Assembly: GCA_004294385.1 (NCBI GenBank) | Contig: REAP01000046.1 | Span: 1 to 32,908 of the forward strand | DNA: 32,908 nucleotides | DNA from: Oscillatoriales cyanobacterium | Lineage (GTDB): Bacteria > Cyanobacteriota > Cyanobacteriia > Cyanobacteriales > Microcoleaceae | Direction of reading: 5' to 3' | Translations under genes and position numbers: made by a program | In this document: positions 24,079-31,456 of the stretch, one piece after another | Layout of the letters: each line of letters starts with the position of its first letter | Position numbering within the stretch: position 1 is the stretch's first letter | Notes under the pieces: model-generated | Seen by the model: the letters and a program-made list of their open reading frames with translations, nothing else | What the model was told of the DNA's origin: nothing | Databases searched by the model: none

Positions 24079-25464
24079 CTAATAAATCACCTTATGTGTT
24101 AGTTTAACTTTCCGTAAAGCCATCTTTCTACTATCAAAAAGTTTCATAACTCCTGATTCTATCGTGTCGATAACCTCGGCATCACAGACAGAGAGAAGCT
24201 GTTCAGCAGAAAGATGACCTGCAAAAAAATCTTGAGCTTTCTTCAAAAAGTTGCCAGTTTCAGCAAATCCAATAGATTTGATAATAAACGTAGAAACAGG
24301 GGAGTTTTTAATATCATAAGGAGATTCTTGATCGCGGCCTATTTCTAACAAATCTAAGACCTGTTTTTGCAACTGATTTTCCAGAGGATAGGCGATATTT
24401 CGGTTGGGTAAGTAATCTTCCAAGGCTGAGGTTGTGAATCCCGGTGCGCGCATTTCTCCCATCATAGTTGAAAGGGGAATATCACGCCCCAAACGGTAGG
24501 AAAGGGCTTCCAAAATAGCGATCGTAATCAGCTTTACGCCCAAATAAAGTTTGGCAACTTCGATGTTTTTTCTAGTTCTGGAAATCATGCCCGCGTAGAT
24601 TTCATCGTCCGGTTCTTGCATGAATTGCTGAAAAACCAGTTCTGGTTTAAGGAAATTCAAAAACCCTTCCATTTTTTGCAAAGACCTACGATATCCACCA
24701 ACAGTATAGGAATTGACGTTGCTTAATTCGTGGTTGGTTTCGGGCATCAAATTCCAAGTATTGTCTAAGAAATTAGAGGAATTTTGAGAGGCAAAATTCT
24801 CTACGTCCCGATTTGCTAATCTGACCGATCGCTTGACAATTTCGCAGAGTTCTGCATCAGTCAATCCCAAATTAAAATCGCGATTTGCAGTTAGCAAACG
24901 CTGGTGCAAAAGCTCGATCGCACTTAAACCATTGGCCGAAACTCCGCGAAAAGGAATAGTAGCTTCAATGCAGGCTGTGATCTGAACGATCGTACTAGGA
25001 GGCAAAAAAGGCTCCAAACATTTCCCTGCAATCACGGCGCTCAAAAATTCGTTTTGGCCAGCAAACGGAGAGAGAATTTGACCGGGAATAAACCCAAATA
25101 CTGCCGCCACAAGCTGATATATGGCATCCTTTGGGAGTTCGGCTGCGCCTCTAATCACTAACTGCGATCGCACCTCGTTGACAAAAGGACAAAGGGCACT
25201 ACTGATATTAAAATTTACTCCCTGATCGACTTGCACGTACACGAGGTCGTGAAACAGCGCAGCCAAGACTTCGATCGGATCGACAGAGCCCCCGACCTCA
25301 AAAATGTGTTCCGACGTGTGAAAATAGCGCCAAGGCCCCCTCATGGTTTGAATGATCAGCTCGGCGATCTGTTCAAATTTTGGAATGTCTACTCGACCGC
25401 CTAATTGCTTGATCGATGTGACTAAGCAATCTAAGCACCGTTTTTGTTCTTCAGATAGCTCCAT
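24079..25464 (-). CDS. HD-domain superfamily protein (461 aa)
   Basis: The N-terminal region carries an HD-type metal site: WRYFHTSEHIFEV with His49 and His53, then LAALFHDLVYVQVD with His72-Asp73. This spacing resembles the COG4339 metal-dependent phosphohydrolases. The rest (about 100-461) is helical and unassigned, with long amphipathic segments. No signal peptide or membrane helix is visible. The ATG is at 25462-25464, followed upstream by GGAGGTGC at good spacing (reading leftward). Substrate is unknown. It stands alone. Confidence 0.75.
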   Translation of the reverse strand: MELSEEQKRCLDCLVTSIKQLGGRVDIPKFEQIAELIIQTMRGPWRYFHTSEHIFEVGGSVDPIEVLAALFHDLVYVQVDQGVNFNISSALCPFVNEVRSQLVIRGAAELPKDAIYQLVAAVFGFIPGQILSPFAGQNEFLSAVIAGKCLEPFLPPSTIVQITACIEATIPFRGVSANGLSAIELLHQRLLTANRDFNLGLTDAELCEIVKRSVRLANRDVENFASQNSSNFLDNTWNLMPETNHELSNVNSYTVGGYRRSLQKMEGFLNFLKPELVFQQFMQEPDDEIYAGMISRTRKNIEVAKLYLGVKLITIAILEALSYRLGRDIPLSTMMGEMRAPGFTTSALEDYLPNRNIAYPLENQLQKQVLDLLEIGRDQESPYDIKNSPVSTFIIKSIGFAETGNFLKKAQDFFAGHLSAEQLLSVCDAEVIDTIESGVMKLFDSRKMALRKVKLTHKVIY

Positions 25465-25566
25465 TTACGCACCTCCCGTGCATTCCCTGATTCCCCCACT
25501 TGATTAGAATGGTATCAAAATGCGCTGCGATCGCGCCATCATTCGTCAATTAAAACTGCCAAATTT

Positions 25567-25624
25567 GAGGGTGGGAGGGGGAAGGAAGAGAGGGGGAGGG
25601 AGAGGGAGAGGGAGATCGGGGGAG
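25567..25624 (+). repeat. Second polypurine tract (GGGAGA-type)
   Basis: About 58 nearly pure purines (GGGAGGGGGAAGGAAGAGAG and onward) lie about 100 bp upstream of the HD-domain gene start. This is the same composition and strand as the larger tract at 23062-23202. An open frame through it (25520-25705) is an artefact of the repeat. Confidence 0.85.
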
Positions 25625-25724
25625 CTCAGGAAATTAGATCTTAAAAAATTCCAGATTTGTGGAGATTCGTGGAACTTGGGCGATTTGTATCATAAATTAC
25701 AGTAGAGGCCACCGGCAACGGTCA

Positions 25725-26278
25725 TTAAATACTTTCCTCCTGAATCACGCTTTCCAATTGCTCAACCAGTGGCGCTAAATTATTCGTCACCGTATCCCAA
25801 ACAATATCTAAATCTATAGAAAAATAAGCATGAGTTAACCGATTCCGCATCCCAACCATACCCGCCCAAGGAATCCCCGGATGTCTCGCCCTACATTCGG
25901 CGGAAATTCTCCCCGCCGCTTCACCAATAATTTCTAAATCTTTAACAACTGCCAACACCAACATCCTATCGTTAGCTAAATTCTCTCTAGTCTTTCCAGA
26001 CATAAAACCGAGAGCCTCCCTTGCTGCATCCTGCATATGGTGCAAGCCATAGGTGTCAACTTAAGGTCAAACGTAGTCATAGACTGTTGTTTGACGACTA
26101 GGCCCAGATCCCCCCTAGCCCCCCTTCTTAAGGGGGGGACAGGAGTCTTCTCAAAGTCCCCCTTCTTAAGGGGGATTTAGGGGGATCTAGACTTAGGGAA
26201 AAACGAGATTTATCAAGGCTTTCAAGCTTAAGTTGACACCAATGGGTGCAAGCGACTTAAATCATCAATTGCTGTCAT
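25725..26278 (-). pseudogene. hepT: hepT toxin gene split by insertion element B
   Basis: The original start ATG (26276-26278) overlaps the mntA stop by 14 bases and encodes MTAIDDLSRLH. The frame is then broken by element B, where it reads PLVST and stops. On the far side it resumes HMQDAAREALGFMSGKTREN and continues to 25725. Removing the element and one 9-bp duplicate (26039-26047 or 26245-26253) joins the halves in frame into a 115-aa HepT. The RNase/AMPylation motif RNRLTHAY (R-x4-H-x-Y) is intact. HepT is a HEPN ribonuclease silenced by MntA, which AMPylates the motif tyrosine. A truncated product from the internal ATG at 26034-26036 is possible but would lack the first helix part. Confidence 0.9.
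26048..26244. mobile_element. Small insertion element B with terminal inverted repeats, inside hepT
   Basis: The left end CATAGGTGTCAACTTAAG (26048-26065) and the right end CTTAAGTTGACACCAATG (26227-26244) are inverse repeats with one mismatch, and match element A. GGTGCAAGC flanks both sides exactly (26039-26047 and 26245-26253). The 197-bp core differs from that of element A and holds two palindromes around CCCCCTTCTTAAGGGGG. No coding capacity is seen. Confidence 0.93.
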
Positions 26279-26582
26279 ACTGCACCACCGCCTCTGCCAT
26301 TACTCTGTCTCGAAAATAAACACTTAACTCATGAGGAGTCCTTAAATCTATCTTTCTCCCCTCCAACAGTTCTGAAAGTTCCATTTCCATACTGACTATC
26401 TTAAAATAACCCGGAGTTTTTCCCGGCTCAAACTCCACTAAAAAATCAATATCGCTTTCCGGTGTAAAATCATCCCTTAACACCGAACCAAATAAAGACA
26501 GTTTGCGGATATGGTGACGCTGGCAAAATCGGGCGATTTCTCCCTTGGGAATCTCAATACATAATTGTTTAGTTTCACTCAT
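26265..26582 (-). CDS. mntA: MntA-type nucleotidyltransferase antitoxin
   Basis: The 105-aa minimal nucleotidyltransferase has the family motif FGSVLRDDFTPESDIDFLVE (Gly32-Ser33, Asp44, Asp46) and a third acidic residue, Asp79, in KIDL. In MntA/HepT pairs the antitoxin transfers AMP to the toxin's tyrosine and blocks its RNase activity. An N-terminal IPKGEIARFCQRHHIRKLSL helix fits the family. The downstream toxin gene is broken by element B, so this antitoxin is now probably unpaired at this locus. Confidence 0.92.
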   Translation of the reverse strand: MSETKQLCIEIPKGEIARFCQRHHIRKLSLFGSVLRDDFTPESDIDFLVEFEPGKTPGYFKIVSMEMELSELLEGRKIDLRTPHELSVYFRDRVMAEAVVQYDSN

Positions 26583-26649
26583 TCCTTTCCCCCTTCCCGC
26601 AACATTATTATATTGATATCAGTTGATAGGCTATGCTATGTAAGCAAAA

Positions 26650-27126
26650 TTAATTTCTAGGACATTTTCCTGAATTAACATATTCACGGAAGCTCTTACT
26701 GTAAAGATGACTTTTTGAGTTCCACCAAGCTGCTGCCCCTTTTTGTTGTAAGTCATTCCGCATATTTAGGCACCAACCAGCCCATAATTCTTCTTCTAAC
26801 AACTTATTTTTATATTGATAATACAAATTTTCATACAGATTAAAAAAACTACAAATAAGCTCGTTAAACCGGGTGAATTCATTCTCATTTAATTTTTCCA
26901 GATTTGTTATGCCTAACTTGTATATCCGCGCCACTTCATCATCCTGGCTTATACGTGACTCAAGCTCTGCCCAAGCGCTAATAATTGATTGATAGGTTGC
27001 ACCCTTGGTTGCTTTTGTACTTTCTTTAACTTGAATTGCCAAATAAATCAGTGATACAACTACTGCAATAGTCTGAACAATGCCAGTAATATCGCTGATA
27101 GATAGGTTTAATTGTGCTATATACAT
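26650..27126 (-). CDS. Small protein with one N-terminal membrane helix (158 aa)
   Basis: Residues about 10-32 (DITGIVQTIAVVVSLIYLAI) form a membrane helix. KESTKATKGATYQSIISAWA follows and leads into a helical cytoplasmic domain with a Tyr/Trp-rich region (NLYENLYYQYKNKLLEEELW; AAAWWNSKSHLYSKSFREYV). The pattern is widespread in bacteria in proteins of unknown function, and I do not assign a name. It lies upstream of mntA in the same direction, with about 67 bp between them. Cotranscription is possible. Confidence 0.7.
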   Translation of the reverse strand: MYIAQLNLSISDITGIVQTIAVVVSLIYLAIQVKESTKATKGATYQSIISAWAELESRISQDDEVARIYKLGITNLEKLNENEFTRFNELICSFFNLYENLYYQYKNKLLEEELWAGWCLNMRNDLQQKGAAAWWNSKSHLYSKSFREYVNSGKCPRN

Positions 27127-27256
27127 CTTTCCACGTCCTTGATTGATTCCCTCGTCTTCGGCAACAACAAACAGTACCGCCTCCTACAAACTCTCATTTT
27201 AGTTTAGAGACGGGACGATCGCATCAAAACCTTCAGAAACACCCGCCAGTCCCAAA

Positions 27257-27320
27257 GAAACCGGGTTTTTGCTCGTTTCTGTCGGCTGCGATCGAGTATT
27301 CTCGGAAAAAACCCGGTTTC
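27257..27320. repeat. 63-bp palindromic repeat, copy 4 (diverged spacer)
   Basis: The arms are intact (GAAACCGGGTTTTT and AAAAAACCCGGTTTC), but the spacer has diverged to GCTCGTTTCTGTCGGCTGCG and so on. It lies upstream of the metallophosphoesterase gene. A partial relative (AAAAAACCCG then GCCAGAAACCGGGT) is at about 217-246. Confidence 0.82.
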
Positions 27321-27437
27321 TGCCCAGAACACCGCATTGCGGTGTCCCTACAAATCAATTTTCACCTTTTAGAGAGATGCACAAAATCGATCGCTCGCGC
27401 AATATTAACTAGAACTAAATTATTTGGGAGAAGTGGC

Positions 27438-29039
27438 GTGAAATTTGTGTCCGATCCGCCAATTTCGGTAAAAGTCCGCAAGATGAACGAGCGGGTACGG
27501 TGGGAAGAAAAGTCGATCGCCGATCGAGGAATAGACCAAACTAAGATGGTTTTGGACGATGGAGTTTCAGACAATCCAGAGTTTTCGTTTCTAGTCGTAG
27601 GCGACAGTGGTACGGGGAACCACCGGGGTCACAACCCCCAGCGCCAAGTTGCCGAACTGATGCTGCGCGAACGCGAAAGTTGCCGTTTCGCCCTGCATAC
27701 GGGCGATGTAGTTTATCTCGTCGGTTCCAGCGAATATTACTTGCAAAACTTCATTCGTCCTTACCGCGAGTTTCTCGTCGGCGGCGATGCGCCTTCTCGG
27801 ATTGCATACGATCGCATGATCTTCAATTTTCCATTCCTACCAGTACCAGGAAATCATGACTATTACGATTTGCCAATTTTCTACGGCATTCTCTCAGCCA
27901 CCGCATTACCGGTGCGCCGCCTGCTAGGATCGAAATTGGATTTGGATGTCGGCTGGCATGGTTCCGATCGCGGAAATGCCTATGCTAAAGCCTTTCTCGA
28001 CTACCTGCAAGCTCACAAACTGCCGTCCGAGCTCGATCGGCACCTAGACACCCACTACACGGCTCACAGCAGCACCGGCCGCTGCATCCGCTACCAACCA
28101 GGACACTTTACCCGCTTACCCAACCGTTACTACAGTTTCCGCAGTGGTGGAATTGATTTTTTCGCCCTGGATTCCAATACCTTTAACGAACCTTTGCCAC
28201 TCCCAAACACCAAAGAGGGCGACATTCACCGCCAAAATTTGCAAATCGATAGGGAGAAGTTGGAACAAGAAAAATTGGAAATGCTCGAAATGTCCGATCG
28301 GCTAAACCCCGAAATTCCCTCCGAAGCCGAACAGCTAGACGACTTGCGCGCCAAATTAGAGCAAGTTGACGAAATGCTGATGGACATTGACAAACAACTG
28401 TCCTCGGACAAAACCGCCTCCACTGACTTTGAACAACTCGAATGGCTCAAACTGAGCTTGATTGCATCTTGGGCTGATTCTGAGGTACGGGGGCGGGTGA
28501 TTTACCTGCACCATCCCCCCTACGTGACTGAGGCGACAAAGTGGAATCAAGCTCAAACTTTGGCGGTTAGGTGGCGTTTGCGCGAGGTTTTCGATAGGGC
28601 GGCGCGGTCAATTGGGGATGGGTTGCAGGGGCGGGCGATCGTTGATTTGGTGCTGACGGGTCACGCCCACTGTTTGGAATACCTGCGGACTGGGGATACT
28701 GGACACGCTGATTCCCATATTAATTGGATTATCTGCGGGGGAAGCGGCCACAGTCTCCGCCGCCAGCGCCCGGAAGGGCCAATGTTGGAGGAGTTTTCGA
28801 GTCCTGAAGCTTATCGGTTGGCGCGGGAGTCTGGTGCCAAAATAGCCCAACGGCGGGTAGCGGAATCTTTGCTATTTGTCGGCCGCAGCGGTCAAGGTTC
28901 GCACAAACGCCGTCCTTATTCGTGTTTGCGGATTGATGTGCTCGACGGATGTCCGCCGAAGTTCCGAGTTCGGCCTTTGGTTGCGGAACGATTTGAGGGG
29001 AAATGGCATGATAGTGCGATCGAGCCTTTTGTAATTTAG
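27438..29039 (+). CDS. Calcineurin-like metallophosphoesterase
   Basis: The chosen GTG at 27438 (VKFVSDPPISVKVRKM) is preceded by GGGAGAAG and gives 534 aa. The frame is open to 27342, but that extension is less convincing. The metal-site motifs are in order: FLVVGDSGTG (Asp56), HTGDVVYLVG (Asp90), PVPGNHDYYD (Asn139-His140) and LTGHAHCLEY (His409, His411). A charged coiled-coil-like insert (KLEQEKLEMLEMSDRLNPEI and onward) sits between the third and fourth motifs. There is no signal peptide, so it is cytosolic or peripheral. The substrate is unknown. The lipid kinase gene follows 44 bp downstream. Confidence 0.88.
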   Translation: MKFVSDPPISVKVRKMNERVRWEEKSIADRGIDQTKMVLDDGVSDNPEFSFLVVGDSGTGNHRGHNPQRQVAELMLRERESCRFALHTGDVVYLVGSSEYYLQNFIRPYREFLVGGDAPSRIAYDRMIFNFPFLPVPGNHDYYDLPIFYGILSATALPVRRLLGSKLDLDVGWHGSDRGNAYAKAFLDYLQAHKLPSELDRHLDTHYTAHSSTGRCIRYQPGHFTRLPNRYYSFRSGGIDFFALDSNTFNEPLPLPNTKEGDIHRQNLQIDREKLEQEKLEMLEMSDRLNPEIPSEAEQLDDLRAKLEQVDEMLMDIDKQLSSDKTASTDFEQLEWLKLSLIASWADSEVRGRVIYLHHPPYVTEATKWNQAQTLAVRWRLREVFDRAARSIGDGLQGRAIVDLVLTGHAHCLEYLRTGDTGHADSHINWIICGGSGHSLRRQRPEGPMLEEFSSPEAYRLARESGAKIAQRRVAESLLFVGRSGQGSHKRRPYSCLRIDVLDGCPPKFRVRPLVAERFEGKWHDSAIEPFVI

Positions 29040-29083
29040 CATCAGTTTAGAAATTACTAATTACCGATTACCCATCACCGATT

Positions 29084-30049
29084 ATGAAACGTTCTGCTTG
29101 CCTAATTTTTAATCCGGCTGCCGGTCAAAGCGATCCAGAGCTAGATTTAGCTCTAATTCGGCAACTTCTAGAACCTGCTATTGACTTGGATATTCGGCTG
29201 ACAACACCCGAACTAGATGGAGCTGAAATTGCCCTGGAAGCAGTTTCTAGAGGAGTTGAGTCAATTATTGCTTCTGGGGGAGACGGCACTTTATCAGCCG
29301 TTGCAGGTGCGATTGTCGGCACGAATATTCCCCTGGGAATTATTTCGCGGGGAACTGCGAATGCTTTTGCCAATGCTTTGGATCTTCCGAATACAATTGA
29401 AACCGCCTGCGAAACTATTTTGGGAGGGTTGATGCGGGTGGTGGATGCAGCTATTTGCAACGGTAAACTACCGATGGTTTTGTTGGCTGGAGTGGGTTTT
29501 GAGGCGGAAACTGTCGAAATGGCCGATCGCGAAATGAAAAATCGCTGGGGAATGTTGGCCTATGTTTTGTCGGGAATTAAGCAGTTAAACAATTTAGAAA
29601 GGTTTGAAGCGGAAATCGAAACGGAAGATAAAATTGTCACTGTTACTGCTGTGGCGGTAACGGTGGCGAATGCCGCGCCACCTACATCTATTTTAGCTCA
29701 AGGGCCGGCGGGGATTATTTTTGACGATGGTTTGCTGGATATTACTTTGGTTGCGCCAGAGAATAAAGCTGGGGCGATCGCAGCTTCCTATCACCTATTG
29801 CAAACGGCTTTGACTGGCAGTGCGAGCGATCGGGACGACATCGGTTATATGCGAACCAAAAAGATCAAAATTACCACCGATCCACCTCAAAAAGTTGTTG
29901 TAGATGGGGAAATTATCGGCATGACACCGCTGTCTATTGAGTGTATACCGGGGGGATTAACTGTCTATGTACCGCGAATTGAAGAGCCACCTGTGACGGA
30001 AAAACTTACAGGTTTGTCGGATATCAAAGTTGTTTTGAAGGAGAATTAG
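29084..30049 (+). CDS. Diacylglycerol/sphingosine kinase-family lipid kinase (YegS type)
   Basis: The 321-aa protein shows the DAGK catalytic signature: LIFNPAAG at 7-14, then ASGGDGTLSAVAGAIVG with GGDGT at 65-69, and LGIISRGTANAFANAL. The C-terminal beta-sandwich domain includes VDGEIIGMTPLSIECIPGGL. Members phosphorylate lipid hydroxyls, such as diacylglycerol or phosphatidylglycerol, on the inner membrane face. The exact substrate cannot be told. It follows the metallophosphoesterase gene in the same direction with degenerate heptamers (ATTACCGATTACC) between. Confidence 0.92.
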   Translation: MKRSACLIFNPAAGQSDPELDLALIRQLLEPAIDLDIRLTTPELDGAEIALEAVSRGVESIIASGGDGTLSAVAGAIVGTNIPLGIISRGTANAFANALDLPNTIETACETILGGLMRVVDAAICNGKLPMVLLAGVGFEAETVEMADREMKNRWGMLAYVLSGIKQLNNLERFEAEIETEDKIVTVTAVAVTVANAAPPTSILAQGPAGIIFDDGLLDITLVAPENKAGAIAASYHLLQTALTGSASDRDDIGYMRTKKIKITTDPPQKVVVDGEIIGMTPLSIECIPGGLTVYVPRIEEPPVTEKLTGLSDIKVVLKEN

Positions 30050-30105
30050 TTGCCATAAAAAAATCTATCTTTTTTTGTGGTTCTGAGATGTTGCACCCAT
30101 TATCA

Positions 30106-30171
30106 AGAACGGGCAAGATGCCCGTTCCACAAGAGATGAATTTTCTTGTGGAATAGGCATCTTGCCTGTTC
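30106..30171. terminator. Long imperfect hairpin downstream of the lipid kinase
   Basis: GAACGGGCAAGATGCCCGTT and TCCACAAG pair with CTTGTGGAATAGGCATCTTG and CCTGTTC (24 of 27 positions). A nested smaller hairpin (GGGCAAGATGCCC) also lies in the left arm. It is a dispersed-repeat type and lies about 57 bp after the stop. The absence of a following T run argues against a classic terminator. Confidence 0.5.
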
Positions 30172-30265
30172 CTAAACAAGTTTCCGGTTACACCGGAATG
30201 ATATAGAGGAGACCGCGAGTGCCTTAGTCCCTACAATTAATCTGGCCTAGGGACACGGCACTGCC

Positions 30266-30420
30266 CAAGGAGTGTCAACTTAAGCTGTGAGTCCGCCAGT
30301 CCTTGCATCTCCTACCAGTCCGCCAGGGAATAAATTCCCTGTCTAATAGCGAAAGTCCTCGGTCGAGGACTAATGAGTTGAAAAGTCTTCTCTTCAGTCC
30401 TCTTTGAGAGGAACGCTTTG
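30266..30420. mobile_element. Degenerate element C related to elements A and B
   Basis: The left end AAGGAGTGTCAACTTAAG resembles the A/B termini. The core (CAGTCCGCCAGGGAATAAAT and onward) matches that of A. The right end has diverged (GAGAGGAACGCTTTG). GGCACTGCC flanks both sides exactly (30257-30265 and 30421-30429), again 9 bp. As in A, the duplicate is followed by a GTCTCC/GTGTCC-type sequence, so the same repeat was used as target. The rest of the 30050-30472 gap holds the hairpin above and no gene. Confidence 0.75.
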
Positions 30421-30472
30421 GGCACTGCCGTCTCCTAATTTCTAAAGTCCTTACTACAAACCATTTGTATTT

Positions 30473-30829
30473 TTAGGCTTCTAAAATTTGGCGAATCCGA
30501 CGTTCTAAAAGTTCGAGATCGAGTCCACCTTCATCGCGGCTAATCCGGCGCACAGTGACATTAACATTACTCAAATCAGCTAGCAAATCTTGGAGTATTT
30601 CCTGTTGTTGTCGAGCCTGAGTAATTTCGCGCGGTTCTTGCACCAAATCGCGGACAATTGTGTCTTCAGCGCGGGAAGCAACGATCGGGTCTAGTTCGCC
30701 GTCTATATGGACGAAAGTGCGTCGTCCGGGGCCGCGTTCTGCTTCGATTGGGATGACTGCTGTCACTTTGTCCGATCGCACATATTTACCAAATCCTAGA
30801 TGAACTAAGACGGAAGATTGTATTTTCAT
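30473..30829 (-). CDS. RemA/DUF370-like small regulator
   Basis: The ATG at 30827-30829 gives 118 aa (MKIQSSVLVHLGFGKYVRSD). A TTG three codons earlier is less likely. The GFGKYVRSDKVTAVIPIEAE segment and GRRTFVHIDGELDPIVASRA match the RemA (DUF370) pattern of a strand, conserved Gly-Phe-Gly, and an Arg-rich DNA-contact strand. A longer charged C-terminal tail follows, ending LDLELLERRIRQILEA. RemA controls extracellular-matrix genes in Bacillus by ring-shaped DNA binding. In a cyanobacterium the targets are unknown. It lies convergent with the lipid kinase gene. Confidence 0.72.
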   Translation of the reverse strand: MKIQSSVLVHLGFGKYVRSDKVTAVIPIEAERGPGRRTFVHIDGELDPIVASRAEDTIVRDLVQEPREITQARQQQEILQDLLADLSNVNVTVRRISRDEGGLDLELLERRIRQILEA

Positions 30830-31456
30830 AGATAGCAAGATTTATTTGTAAGTTATCTATATTTTAGCTTTTATATCCATGAGATCACAACTAATATGAG
30901 AGCTATTTATACTACAATATATGTCGGTTTTTTCTCGGATTTATGGTTGTCAAAATTCGTGAAGAATGCTAATTTTTGTTGTGATATTTCAACAGTCCCA
31001 TATTCGCACCATCCGACATTCCGGCGGGGGTTTAAACCCCCGCCTCAAAGCGAAAGTCCTCTTAAGAGGACTGAAGAATTTATTCAAAATGCTCGAAGCT
31101 GTGAATTGAATTTCAAACAATGTTATTACATATCATATCAATTCCGGTTGGATCGGAATTATTTAACCGCAGAGAACGCAGAGAACACAGAGAGATGAAT
31201 AATTCCGATGTTAACAGATTTGATATCATTCAATATCTGGGTTGAATCAAATAACTAAATAAAATAGGATTCCACAGTCCTATGCAAGAGGACTTTCGCT
31301 ATGAGACAGGGGTTTCAACCCCTGTCGGACTATCGGGATATGGCAAATCTCGGACTGTCGGTGCGCGACAGTTGGCTGATGCGTTAACATAAAAATAGAG
31401 CGATTTGCGATTTTGAGATTCGAGAACAACTCCCACCGATAAACAGGAAAGCCTAA
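30830..31456. other. 627-bp repeat-rich gap with no supported gene
   Basis: The gap contains a split copy of the large inverted-repeat family: GGGGGTTTAAACCCCCGCCT with GCGAAAGTCCTCTTAAGAGG at about 31023-31070, and its mirror AGAGGACTTTCGCTATGAGA with CAGGGGTTTCAACCCCTGTC at about 31289-31328. A second dispersed repeat (31126-31195, containing TTCCGGTTGGATCGGAATTA) lies between the halves. An open frame over 30896-31198 runs through these repeats and is not credible as a gene. Confidence 0.75.

Noticed and set aside
30896..31198. 100-codon plus-strand frame
   Set aside because: It runs through two dispersed repeat families, has no ribosome site and has an irregular composition.
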